Shown: one piece after another, positions 37,016 through 48,579 of the stretch
Layout: every line of letters starts with the position of its first letter
Position numbering within the stretch: position 1 is the stretch's first letter
From: Prostheceraeus crozeri
Taxonomy: Eukaryota > Platyhelminthes > Polycladida > Euryleptidae
Length of the DNA stretch: 64,000 nt
Assembly (NCBI GenBank): GCA_907163375.1
Contig: CAJQUW010005534.1
Span: 62,001 to 126,000, forward strand
Reading direction: 5' to 3'
Translations under genes and position numbers: made by a program
The notes under the pieces: model-generated
The model's input: only the letters and a program-made list of their open reading frames with translations
Told to the model about the DNA's origin: nothing
Databases searched by the model: none

Positions 37016-38279
37016 ATGGACGCAAACCGAAAGGCCGCCATTCTTCTTTTACTCCAGCGACGTCGAAGAAATAGGAAAAAAGAGAGAAAGTGTTGGGTGA
37101 AGGACATCTACATTCAACGGCCACGACAAGGTGACTTCGACAATCTTGTTCAAGAGCTCCGGTCAGATCCGTCAAATTTTTTCAACTACATGAGAATGAC
37201 TCCAGACCAGTTCGACTACATTCTTCGAGAAATCAAGTCCCGCATCTCAAAGAATGACACTAGATTCCGGAAGTCCATCGAGCCCGGCTTAAAATTGTCT
37301 CTCACTCTCCGATTTCTAGCTGCTGGAGACTCGCAGGTTTCACTATCTTATGCATATCGAGTTTCCAGAGCTTCGGTCACTGCAATAATCAACGATGTTT
37401 TGGAGGCACTTTGGAACTGCCTATGGGAGAAGTTTCTGCCAATTCCTACGCGTGAACGATGGTCCGAAATCGCATCGAAATTCGAAGCAAGGTGGAACTT
37501 TCCAAATTGTCTTGGTGCACTTGACGGCAAGCACATCGCTATTCAGTGCCCGGCGAATTCCGGTTCACAATTTTATAACTACAAACATTTTCACAGCGTG
37601 GTGTTGATGGCTCTTTTGTGACGCGGACTATTGCTTTACAATGATAGATGTCGGCAGCTTTGGTAGAGCAAGTGATATTTCTGTGTTTGCACAGACTGAG
37701 CTAGCCAGGATTCTGAAAGACGATGTTCATCATCAACTACCCGAATGGAAATGCGTGTCTGAGAGTGGGAGATCGCTACCTCATGTCGTTGTTGGTGATG
37801 AGGCATTTCCTCTGCTCCCGAATCTCATGCGGCCGTTCCCGGGAAAAGATCTCACCGAATCGATGTATATTTTCAACTACAGACTGTCAAGAGCCAGGTG
37901 AACTATCGAGAATGCCTTCGGAATTCTTGCTGCAAGATGGCGCATATTTCGCAAACCTGTACTTGCTTCTCCTGAGAAGGTATCGAAGATAGTCTGTGCT
38001 TCTGTGGCTCTCCACAACTTTCTCCGAAAGAGTGAATTAAATCTCAGTGCCTCTGAACGCAGATATTGTCCGGCAGGTTATGCAGATCAAACCGATTCGA
38101 ATGGTGAGTTCATTCCAGGAGCTTGGAGACAATCTGACAGTGCCCTTACCGATGTTGGGAGGCAGGGATCCAACAATGCAGCAGAAAGTGCATCAAATGT
38201 GAGACTTTCGTTCATGGAACATTTTGTAACGGAAGATATTCTTGAGTGGCAGTCTGCTTATGTCAACCGTGTTCACTGA
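37016..38279 (+). pseudogene. Harbinger transposase, nearly intact
   Basis: The start is the ATG at 37016 (MDANRKAAILLLLQRRRRN). The N-terminal part contains NYMRMTPDQFDYILREI and LRFLAAGDSQVSLSYAYRVS, the HTH region. The DDE core is complete: first Asp in NCLGALDGKHIAI, with NYKHFHSVVLMAL after it, second Asp in HVVVGDEAFPLLPNLMRPFPG, and Glu in TIENAFGILAARWRIFRKP. The C-terminus ends LEWQSAYVNRVH at 38279. Two lesions are seen: an extra T in a T run near 37615 (frameshift) and a CGA-to-TGA-like stop near 37900 between RLSRAR and TIENAF. Length, about 420 residues, is normal. The low number of breaks implies recent activity. Confidence 0.88.
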
Positions 38280-38491
38280 TATTAAATTCCTTTCCCTTTT
38301 GATGAAGTAATACACATGCAAGATGCTGAATAATCATGTCTCATCGAATCATTTATCAACTTTTGATAGTCAGCTTTTTCTAGGCTAAATAAAAATGTAT
38401 TAAATACAAATTCAACACAAGGTCCTTTCTCCAGGCGAAATATGCATGTATCGAAAAGAAGTTTTAACTATCAATCAGATTTTGTTTGTAG

Positions 38492-39121
38492 TCAGAGAAA
38501 GCGTTCGAATACGTCGACATCAGATTCATCTAAAAATTCCATCTTGTAAAGCAGTTCTTGCACTTTAACTTTCGCACGCGCCTTGACTTCAGGTTTGAAG
38601 CGCTTGAGTGTTGAAGTAATTGCCTTGTAGAAGAGTTCATCCTCATCCAGAGGATTCTCTAGCAGCCTCAACACTCTGTCTTCGAATTCATCTGCAGGCT
38701 TCGAAGGACGCCGCTTCCGGGATATTGTACAGTTCTCTTTCTGGGAGACTGAAATGTGCGAATCATCCAGCTGAGATTCGCAATCGTTCATCTCGCTTTC
38801 CTTGTTGTGGAAGTTTGAGGTTGTGGGACGTGGCTTTAGAAAGTCATTTAAAAACGATAGCAAAACACTGTGCTTGAATTCGATCGATGTTCCTCCTCCA
38901 TCACCACTTTTCTTCTGACCAGCTCTTCTCTTCGCACGTGTATAATTGTCTCGCAATAATTTCTAAATTTTCTTCGCATCCTCCACCTCACATCCGCAGT
39001 TTTTGGCTACCTCTCTCCAAGCATTCCGCTTTGCGATTTTGTCATGATAGGCGCTATCATTTATCGCATACAAGCAGGGATATTTTCGCACGTTTTCGAT
39101 TAGCGTCTCTTCACATGCCAT
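38492..39121 (-). pseudogene. Harbinger MADF-domain partner protein
   Basis: The minus-strand ATG at 39121 opens MACEETLIENVRKYPCLYAI, NDSAYHDKIAKRNAWREVAK, then after one in-frame TAG (38965-38963, where the family has Trp) KLLRDNYTRAKRRAGQKK. That is a complete MADF (SANT/Myb-like) domain of about 85 residues. A Ser/Asp linker follows and a C-terminal helix (FYKAITSTLKRFKPEVKARA...VQELLYKMEF) similar to BESS-type tails. In Harbinger elements this second protein binds DNA and helps the transposase enter the nucleus and assemble on the ends. It is 209 codons, convergent with the transposase and about 210 bp from its stop. Confidence 0.82.
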
Positions 39122-39589
39122 TTTGCCACTCAAGATAAGAATGAATGACAGATGGACAACAGGAATCAGCTGTGAACCGGATTCGAAACTTTCCTATGCC
39201 GATAGACCAATCAGACCAGCCGTTCTTTGCTGCCATGCAGCGAGGAGTTGAATTTCATTTAACTCTCTTCGACATGCCGCGCAGCAACTGCCCAGATAAT
39301 AAAATTCGGCGAGTCAGTGTGATGTAACAACAACGTCATCAGGAAGCATCCCTCAAGATGACATACGTCAGTTGCCGCGCAGCAGCTATGCTGACAGTGT
39401 AAATTTAGCTTTAGACAACTACTCGTCATTAGTCTGTAGACAACAATCACACGAAGCTCATGATCACAGCTGTACCTAGTATTCTAACTGAGTATCCAGT
39501 GGACCAATCCTTCATCCCAGGGTTCAAGTAAGACTTCTCAGTCGTGTTGTACTGTCAGTCAGTGACAGACAAAGTCTATTCTAAACCCA

Positions 39590-40277
39590 ATGTGACTAAC
39601 TTTGGCGAAATTTGATGATTTTGGAAAACTTGAAAAATGTGGGGGGGAAGAATAGAAGTACCCTTATCTTTCTTTGAACTGAGACACTTGCCAAAAATCA
39701 CCGGTGCTATTGATGGAACACAAATAGAAATAATTTCTCCTACAATATACGAGAATGAATATGTCAACCGTAAAGGTTGTCATAGTCTCAATATTCAGGT
39801 TATTGGAACAGTTGAAATGTTGGTCGCTGATATTGTTGCTTATTGGTCGCGTGGCACTCACGACAGCAAGATTTTACGATAATCTGGTATTTTTCATAAA
39901 TTCGAGAGTGATGAATGCGGGAGTAGAGTCCTTTTTGGGCGATCAAGGTTACCCTCTCAAGACATGCTCATTTGCTCCAATTACACGATCCAATTACAGT
40001 GAAAGAACAGCGGTTCAATTACTTTCGTAAATCTGCGAGATGTTCGGTTAAAAGACTATTCGGCATTTGGAAGCGAAGATGGGCTTGTTTGAATCATCGT
40101 CATGTAAACCGAAGTAAAGCCATCCATAACTTAGCTATTTTGAATGGCAAAAATGGTTATCTCAATAATGCTAGGGAAGAAGATCCAGTTTCCGGGGAAA
40201 ATAACATCCCATCAGGTAGAAGAAAATGATAGTGTTTCTATAACACAACGTGCTGCATATATCAATGAGCATTTTTG
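39590..40277 (+). pseudogene. PIF/Harbinger transposase, 3' part (outer, interrupted element)
   Basis: The frame reads ELRHLPKITGAIDGTQIEII (first catalytic Asp), NEYVNRKGCHSLNIQVIG and WSRGTHDSKIL. Continuing in other frames are INSRVMNAGVESFLGDQGYP-like sequence (second Asp), RSNYSERTAVQ and RCSVKRLFGIWKRRW (the E block replaced or decayed). This is the catalytic half of a HARBI1-like protein and complements the N-terminal half at 36232-36640; the inner Harbinger lies between. Several frameshifts. It belongs to a different Harbinger lineage from the inner copy (GAIDGTQIEI versus GALDGKHIAI). Confidence 0.75.
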
Positions 40278-40279
40278 AA

Positions 40280-43200
40280 GGGACAATGGTTAGCAGGTAC
40301 CTATGTTTTGGAATATACTCACAGCAATATACTTGGCATGGTGTTTTACTTCTTTAAAAATGGAGGGAATTATATATTAAAACGAACAGTTACTTTATCA
40401 TGTAGCATACTTGTATAATTCTTTTTAGATCCACCAATCAAATTATTGCTAACCGTTACATAAAAATAATACGCATTTTCTTCATTGATATCTTTAAAAG
40501 CCCGAAATAATTGCTATATTTTATCTCAATCACTAAACGTAATTTAACTTACTTTGTAGTAACTTTTCTCATCGTCTCACTGAAATGGACTATTGGATAA
40601 CTTGAAGAGTTTCATTAACATGCTGATGATATCATCACTTATCAACCCAAATCTATTAGACCCATTCCCGTCATTAACTTGTAAATTCATCACGAATTCA
40701 GACATTAAGTAATCAGATAAAACGGAGTTCTACAATACCGCAAAATAAATTCACTCCTCAGAAAATTGCACAACCATATTACGTCGCGTGCGTTCCAAAT
40801 TCTCCAATTGTATTGGCTCTCATTTGTTCACGTCAGTGACACACACGAATGTACTTGTAAATAATATCTACTGTTTCATGTTAGTGCAACGATATCATCA
40901 TATCTCGAGATAAAATCATTTTATCTGTCTATTTCTGCAATCGAACGATTCTAAGTTATAATCTTATTAACTTAGGGCAACCATATTATTTTATCTCCTA
41001 GAAGATAAAATAAAATTAAGATAAAATTTAGAAAAGTTTAGTTTAGAATTATTATACATATTATATTAGATTAAAAGATAAATTTAGAAAGTTTAGTGCA
41101 ACCGGCCCCTGGCTTACATTTTTGCACGCTAAGAACCAGGCATGGGATTGAACCAATTACAAAAAGCCGGAATTTTAAAGAGTAGCTGAAGCAGCGGCGC
41201 ATGGCGAGCGTCTAGCAAGCCTATAATTGCCGCGAAGCGGCAAAAAATTTTGAGGTTATAATTCCCCAGAAAGCCTAGAAATCGTCTAATTAAAAGGCTT
41301 AATATTTAACACAGGTCTCTACTGTTTAACCATTTATATGACTTAATATAATAATTAAAATACATGGGTATTTACACAATTTAGAATAAGTTAAATGTGC
41401 AAAAATCGAATCAAGTAAGAACCTACATAGATGAGCAGTAGAAATTCTTAGTAGGTACGTAGGTACAAATGTATATGAAAAAGTAGGTCTAGTTAGAAAT
41501 CTTAGCACACTTAGCAAGGGAAGAAGTGTTTCTTCAAGGCACGCTTCAGTATTTTTAGAAGACATTTTCTTTGACGATCAATAATGTTCATATTAAAAAT
41601 TAGGTACAATACATCAGAATAATAATAAAACTATGTACAATGCAGAACTGAATTATTTTCAGAATATTAAACTTTGTACAATTGATCAAGACATTTTCTG
41701 TCATGACTCCCCCCCCCAACACCCCATTGCCAAAACGTGCTTATTTTGCTTATCAAAAGAAATTATCAAAATGATTTCAAAAAGCCGAAAAAGCCGGCAA
41801 AATCCCATGCCTGAAGAACCTAACCCAGCTAGAATTGCAATCTTGTATGACCTCAGATTTGATAATGCTGTGTTAACTAGTCTTAAGGTTTGAATTTATT
41901 GATGCATGATAAGGCTTATTACAAGATTGATGGAAGTAGCGATAAATGCCTTTGTTCGATAAAATATGGCTGATGAAAAGAATCAAAATTGGGAAATGCA
42001 AATACTAAGTGGCAAAAAACGTCGACTAAACATTACTCGACGCATGTCGCACACTCTGTCCCCGTCTTAATAACCACGAACTCGAGTACACAAAAGGCGA
42101 ATTGACAGCACTAGACATGTTGCGCCGATAAGGCCTCTTCAGTGGTGTGACATACAATCGTAGAGTAGTACTTCATAGATTAGCAGTAGATTCTTAATAA
42201 TATGTTCTCAAGAATCTTTATGCATTGTTTACGACTTTTTCGGTGTTCTGACGAGTAATGCTGCGCTAAATAGGCTATGTTTCAGATAGCTTCAATGTAA
42301 GTTATGAAACATAGCAAAATTTAAGATCTAGAAATTATAAAGTATATGTCAGCCAGACTGACTGCAAGCATCTCATCACCGAATTTGAGAAAATCTCTAA
42401 ACATTCAAATTTCGCAATTTTCAATTTATCGCGCATTGAGTCTCACGATTCGGAATCGCGCCCGCCACTGCTGCTAAGCACATGTAGCGATGTGTTGTAG
42501 CTTAATGAATGACTGCTTACAAGTGGAACGGATTGCCCACAATACAGCAGTCAAGTAACCCGAACGTTAAGCTTAACCAAGTTTACCCGGACATTTTTAG
42601 AAGCAGTTGTATCACTACTATTGTGCCTTTCCCTATTGATGGTCGAGCAGTGGAAGTTAAGAGTGGGTTAAATGTTTATGAAATAATTGCCTTGGCCAAC
42701 TTAGCAGACCGATCATTGAATCAAACGGGCCGCATAGAAGGTTTTTCAATGTGAGATACGTAGAAATGGAGCGGCAATTACTGTCACAACTCACAGCATA
42801 TATTCATGCCATTGATCTGAGAGGCAGGTGTCTCACAAAATATAAAAATTGTCAACCTTACCATAGGAACCAGCCGGTCGAACGGGGATAATTCAGGGTG
42901 AGGTATGTATGTAGAAATAAGGGGTGGACCATGCTGTCACACCTTAAGGGAATGGATCTGAACAGTTTAGTTAGAATGACAAAGCAGGTCGGGCTACCTG
43001 GCTGTGTGTTTTCCCCAAAAAAATAATTGGTGGCACATGCTGGCACAACTAAAAAGTTGAAGGTTTCTTTTCAGGAGTGGCACATGTATTTTGAATGGTC
43101 GTACATGGTGTTTTGGCTTCTCATGCGTAATTTCTGTCTAGACAAACCACACACGTTTAACAGAATGACATGGATGACGAATGAGTTTGTGAGGTTTAAA

Positions 43201-45013
43201 AAGCGACAAATTATCTCTTGAGCACTTGAGTGGAGAACTTTCAGCGATGGATTACATGCTCCTCGATGTAAAGAATCAAACAAAATGAAACATGCAATAG
43301 GCAAGAGTTTTGGAAGGGAATATCATGAGTGACGAATTAATCGATTACTACTGTCTGCATATTCTATCTGAAGCTGATATCGTCTCTATTCATTTCAGTT
43401 TAATGCTGATAATCACACGCCTGACAAGCTCGTTCTTGACATTTGTACACAAAAAGACAGGAAACGTAATATTGAAAATTGATTTTCTTTGAATGTGCGA
43501 TAAATTCTGCAACTTTTATATTTTATTCAGTAGGATGTATGATGCAATCAGGAATTGGAAAAGAATATCACTAACCTCCGTGTTGGACAAAACAGATATG
43601 TGTCCACAGGGAGTTCTCAATCATAATTTTAAATCATGATAACTTTCACGCACTTCGGTGATCAATTGATGATTTACATGAATTCAATACCGGTATGTCG
43701 TGATTCAAACATAATACGATAATATCTGAGTGATGCATAACGGAAATCATTACCTTTTACATAATACGTTACGTGCACAAGATATTCTGCAACGCAGGAA
43801 ATCACTAATAAACACAGTAAAGAATAAATGAACTGAGACAAACCAAATTTTCAACGTCATCTTACTTGTCGCAGCTGGATCATATGTTTCTGTAAATCAA
43901 AACTCAAGTTGATTTCCTGCTAGTAGCGTTGGTTTGTCAAAATATCTTCAAATCGCCTTATAAAGGCATGAAGCTTTAAGCATCGAATAATATCAGGAAA
44001 ACAACGAACGATCTAAAAGCACAACAAATCACTTACCAAGAAATTTAGTCGGCTGTTTGAAAACACAATAACGATTTTTCCACTGAAAGAAAGAGTGTTT
44101 TACATTATTCAAGAGAATGTCAATATAACTTGTGGATAATGCTACATTTCTCAGAATATTTTAGATCCATTAATTGAAAATTATCACCAATAATTAGTAT
44201 GACTGTCCACACACAATTGAATATACCTACATAAAAATGATAGATACTACGAAAAACAAAATACAACACGAATCAAGCATATGAGATTATTTGAGTGTTA
44301 TGGTCTCAATGGACATCAAATGGAATTGCTATGTTGAACACATTTTGAAGCAAAGTAATATGATATTGGCAACAAAGTGTGATGCAAGATTATGAGCAGA
44401 AGATGCTTCATCACTAATTACTCAGATGATAGGGTGTTCGCGATCATCTTGCGGATTTTTGTATGTTGTTATTATGGAATAATACATGGGATTTTTAATG
44501 TTTTAGGAACCAAAAGTCGAAGTCCACTGAATGCCTTTACTTCAAAAACATCAAGGCGAGTTCCATATGACCAACATCACTGAGTATGTAAAGATCACGT
44601 GGCAATTAGTTTACGAGCGTTGATTGATATGACATCAGATATCTATTTTTCTCACCAGCAAATTTTAAACTTTTTGAAGTGCCAACAAAAGTTGTTCGCG
44701 TTTAGCCGAAACAAGCTTTTGTTGAAAATGAGAAAACTAAAGTTCTCTCCCGATTACTCGACAAGCTAAATTGGAATAAATTTCCAGATAACCCGTCTAT
44801 TTAGTCAGACCGCATCAAAGGCTTTTGATGATGTTGCAGCCCTTGATACAGTCTGGGTAGACTAAACGCGTCGGGTATGTTGGAGTTTTACTATAATACA
44901 GCTTGTCGAAAAACTGAGACCTTTTATTTTTCAAATTTTCATCATGATTGACCTGGCATCACTATCAAATCTTTGGAACAAATTTCGAATTCTATTTAGA
45001 TTATCCACTACAC
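40280..45013. other. intergenic, mostly unrecognised
   Basis: AT-rich sequence with one non-autonomous element (41137-41813). A block near 40970-41110 contains two direct copies of a GATAAA(A)TTTAGAAA-AGTTTAG motif ending in GTGCAACCGGCCCC, a typical but unassigned repeat end. Around 42740-43060 a motif (GTGAG(A/G)TA.GTA.AAAT ... CTGTCACA) recurs about 145 bp apart. The 81-codon frame at 42509-42754 has no recognised motif. Confidence 0.4.
41137..41813. mobile_element. non-autonomous DNA transposon (677 bp)
   Basis: The left end CAGGCATGGGATTGAACC and the reversed right end CAGGCATGGGATTTTGCC are matching terminal inverted repeats. The 6-bp direct repeat AAGAAC abuts both ends (41131-41136 and 41814-41819). 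Subterminally AAAAAGCCGG occurs near both ends in the same orientation. CAGG ends suggest hAT, but hAT usually duplicates 8 bp, so the superfamily is uncertain. No transposase frame inside. Confidence 0.75.
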
Positions 45014-48000
45014 ATGGGGGGCTTTGGTTGTACGTCCACGAGTTCATTTGGTGCAGGTTGCGACCCCCATTTGAACTGCCTACTTGGTAGCGCTTGTAGG
45101 TCGTGCCCCCTGGATACTACCATTTTCATCGCCGGTAGTAACTAAATCAACCGAAGCCGAGTGCTGGGCGGCTTTAAATAACCTGGCTAACACGGATAGT
45201 CCGGGAGGGTAGTGGAACCCTGATGGAGGAAATGCCATCAAAACATTATGGTACCCACACTAATGACCTCATTGAGGTGACGTCAGGAAGGGCATCCGGT
45301 CGTAAAACTGTGCTCAATCTTACTGCTTTGATGATGATGACCTCTACTTATAATGGGCGGGGTACAGCCCGTAGTATCCCGTGGGCGACCTCGTCAGCCT
45401 ACGATAAGAAGAATGACGGAGGAGTAAACCAACCAGGTTCAGGTTATGACGGCAAGCAGCTTGATGCTGACTGGAAGGTTGAGAAGGACTGTCTCCGAGT
45501 AAGCACTTGGAATGTCGGTAGCATGTCACGAAGATCTGGTGAAATTATGGAAACGATAAGAAGATTGATATCTGTTGCTTACAGGAAACGCGTAGGAAAG
45601 GTGGATCTTGTAGATGGCTTGGTCCTTTACAAGGTCGGTACAAATTTCTTTGGAAAGGCGCAGAAGACGGCGCTGCTGGAGTAGGTGTTCTGATTGCCGA
45701 GAAGTGGACGGACAAAATTGTTGGCGTCGACAGAATAAATGAACGTTGCATGATAGTAAAATTGGTGGGTGAAACGTTGTTCCATATAGTGTCAGCGTAT
45801 GCCCCTCAATCCAGAAGAAGTGATGCTGAAAAAGATGTATTCTGGAATCAGATGACACATGCGGTTGGGAAGATCCCAGACAGAGATGCTGTTATAATTG
45901 GAGCAGACTTCAATGGTCATGTTGGAAGGGAAGTGAATGGCTTCGATGGTGGATATGGTTTTGGTGCAAGAAATAACGAGAGCCTCCGTGTGTTCGACTT
46001 CGCAGATGCTCTGGAACTAATTCTATGCAACACCTACTTCAAAAAGAGCTCCAACAAGCTCATTACTTACAGCTCTGGTGGTAATGAAAGTGTCATCGAC
46101 TACATATTGGTTCGAAGAAGAGATCGAAACAAAATTGTCGACACGAAAGTCATACCAGGTGAAGAATGTGTATCGCAGCACCGGCTACTTTTAAGTGACC
46201 TGAAAATAAAACCGATGAAAAGATTTTCAAGAAAATGTGTGCCACGTATACGAATTTGGAAACTGAAGGACCCAACACTAGCTGCACGCTTCAACGATGA
46301 AGTTTTAAATCATGCTCATCGCAATGATGAACGCAATTCCGTTGATGCTGTATGGCGTGGCATGAGAGATGCATGGATTCAAAGTGCTGAGAAGGTCTGT
46401 GGTCGAACCAAAGGTTGGGCAGGCAGGAAGGAGACCTGGTGGTGGAATTCAGAAGTGAACGAAGCTGTGAAATATAAAAAGAAGTGTTTCAAACAGTGGC
46501 AAAAGAATAAAAGTGATGCAAATAGGGTTATCTACGAACAATCAAGACGGAAGGCCAGGAAAACAGCTTGGATTGCACAAGAAACTAAAAGACGCGAGTT
46601 TGCAAAAAATCTTGACACTGATGACGGCAAAAAGCGATTCTTCAAAATTGCGAAACAGATAGCATCCGAAAATCGGGATATTCAGGGAGTGTCGTGCGTT
46701 AAAGACGAACAGGGAAGCATCATGGCCAAACCTGATGAAGTGAAACAAAGATGGAGCGACTTCATGACAACGTTGATGAATGTTGAAAACAGCTGGGACG
46801 GTGCAACTGAGTGTCCTACTGTGAAGGGGCCGTGGCGAAGCATATCTGAAGAAGTTCGAAATGCTCTGAACAACACGAAGAAGAAAAAAGCACCCGGTCC
46901 GTCCGATGTTGTCAATGAAATGTTCTTGCACAGCCTGGACGTATCAGTGAAATGGTTATCAGAGCTGTTTAACGAAGTTCTGCAAGTTGATGATATCCCT
47001 CATGATTGGTGCAGTAGTGTGCTCATTCCTCTGTACAAGGGTAAAGGAGATCCTCTACAATGCGAATCCTACAGAGCAATAAAGCCGTTGGATCATGCCA
47101 TGAAGGTGTTCGAAAGAGTACTGGAGAAGAGACTGCGCTCTCAAATAGAGCTTGATCAAATGCAGTTCGGCTTTATGCCTGGTAGAGGTACTGCTGATCC
47201 CATCTTTATAACCCGACAGGTCATAGAGAAGTATCGTGCTAAGTTAAAGATGTTCCTAGCCTTCGTTGACCTTGAAAAAGCCTTCGACAGAGTCCCAAGA
47301 GAAGTTTTACGGTGGTCTCTTCGCAAAAGTGGAGTCGAGGAATGGCTTGTAAGAGCGATAATGACACTATCGCAATGCAACTACGGCCGTTCGCACTAAG
47401 TTCGGAGACTCTGACCACTTCACTGTGGATGCAGGAGTGCATCAAAGTTCGGTATTGAGTCCATTGCTCTTTGCCATAGTTATGGATGCCGTAAGTGAAG
47501 CAGCGAGGAAGGGATTGCCATATGAACTTCTATATGCAGATGACCTTCTCCTTATGGCTGACTCGGAGGAAGATCTTCAAGAGAAATTGATGTGTTGGGA
47601 AAGAAGTTTGTCCTGTAAAGGTTTGAAGATGAATGCCACAAAGACAAAGATCATGGTAAGCGGTGGTAAAGACAGTCGAGAAGAAGTACCAGACAGCAAA
47701 ATGACCATGTGTAAAATGCTGCAAAGGTGTGGGAGCGAACTCAATCCAATGTAACATCTACAATAGTTGATTGCATGCGCGATGCTCAAAAGTGAAAGGG
47801 AGACTCACTGCGGCTATCAATTACAAGTGTGAGAAGTGCTTATCAGCTTCGAAGGATGATGGTGAAGATATTCCCAAGTGCGTTGACATGCATGGAACCC
47901 GACTTGAGAGCGTGGACAGCTTTTGCTATCTTGGTGATGTTATCGACAGTTGCGGTGGTGTTGAGTCAGCAGTGGTTGCCAGAATACGGTGTAGTTGGAG

Positions 48001-48560
48001 AAAGTTTCGGGGGGCCCAAGCCTTCTTAACATCGAAGTCACCGTCCATGCTAGTCAAAGGCCAGCTGTATGCTGCATGTGTCCGCAAGCAATGATTTACG
48101 GTTGTAAATCGTGGCCCCTGCTCGCAAATCATGAAAGGATACTGCTGTCTGCGGAGATGCGCATGATGCGTTGGATGTGCGGAGTGAGAAGATCAGAGAG
48201 AAGGTCGAATGAAAAACTGCGACAGGAAATGGGACTAGAGAACATCTTGGATTCGATCAGAAGAGAAAGGTTGCGCTGGTTTGGTCATGTGCGGAGGAAG
48301 AGCGAATCGGAATGGGTCAAGAAAGTTACGGACATGGAAGTATCTGGCAAGCGTGGTGTTGGACGCCAAAGAAAGACCTGGCGCGATGTCATCGACGAAG
48401 ACCTGTAAAGTGTTGGTGCTCAAGAAACTGATAGTGGATCGCCGGAAGTGGAGGAGCATCATCAAGCGGAAATCGTCTAACCCAGCATCTTCTGGACCAC
48501 AAGGACGCAAAAAGGGATGAGTGTGACTACACTACAATGCTCTCCTTTCCAGCTCAATAA
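45014..48560 (+). mobile_element. RTE/CR1-like LINE, near full length (about 3.5 kb)
   Basis: A non-LTR retrotransposon with a 5' leader (GC-rich, including GGAAGGGCATCCGGTCGTAA near 45288, a motif common in leaders of this clade), an APE-type endonuclease, reverse transcriptase, a PHD-like finger and the C-terminal R-L-R-W-x-G-H-V tail, ending in an AATAAA-containing 3' tail near 48554. Target-site duplications were not found. The order and motifs fit the RTE-X/Proto-like group seen in many marine invertebrates; the exact clade is inference. Confidence 0.85.
45440..48520 (+). pseudogene. LINE ORF2: endonuclease-reverse transcriptase
   Basis: Endonuclease: LRVSTWNVGSM at about 45495, then CCLQETRRKG (catalytic Glu), VSAYAPQSRRSDAEK, IIGADFNGHVGRE, TYSSGGNESVIDYIL and SQHRLLLSDLKI (catalytic His-Asp region replaced by HRLLLSD). 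Reverse transcriptase: VLIPLYKGKGDP, YRAIKPLDHAMKVFERVLEK, QFGFMPGRGTADPIF, FLAFVDLEKAFDRVP and YADDLLLMADSEEDL with the catalytic DD. A Cys/His finger lies at 47708-47860, and the tail has IRRERLRWFGHVRRKSE. Lesions: frameshifts near 45560, 47383, 47695, 48088 and 48430, and stops at 47702 and 47768 (both TGA where the family has Trp) and 48406. The 549-codon piece at 45750-47399 is the longest open part. Dead, but not old. Confidence 0.88.
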
Positions 48561-48579
48561 AGAAGAAACAAGTCGTTGA

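Larger units (their letters stand above)
36848..39412. mobile_element. inner PIF/Harbinger transposon (about 2.56 kb)
   Basis: The termini are imperfect inverted repeats of about 45 bp: the left end starts AAGGCTCGATTACATTGGCA and the reversed right end AAAGCTAAATTTACACTGTC, both leading to CAGC then a CTGCGC(A/G)GCAA block. TTA/TAA triplets flank the ends, the usual Harbinger target, though they are not exact direct repeats here. The element carries a transposase on plus and a MADF-domain gene on minus in convergent orientation, the standard two-gene Harbinger arrangement. The motif GCCGCGCAGCA also recurs near the right end (about 39275 and 39372). It interrupts another Harbinger. Confidence 0.8.

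Noticed and set aside
42509-42754. 81-codon plus frame with fairly balanced composition
   Set aside because: No recognisable domain, no start context or splice sites; cannot be separated from chance.
47702-47770. In-frame TGA codons at Trp positions of the LINE, suggesting a code in which TGA means Trp
   Set aside because: The Dok-7-like and AK2 exons use the standard code without needing such reading, other lesions (frameshifts, TAG, TAA) occur in the same elements, and G-to-A decay explains both.
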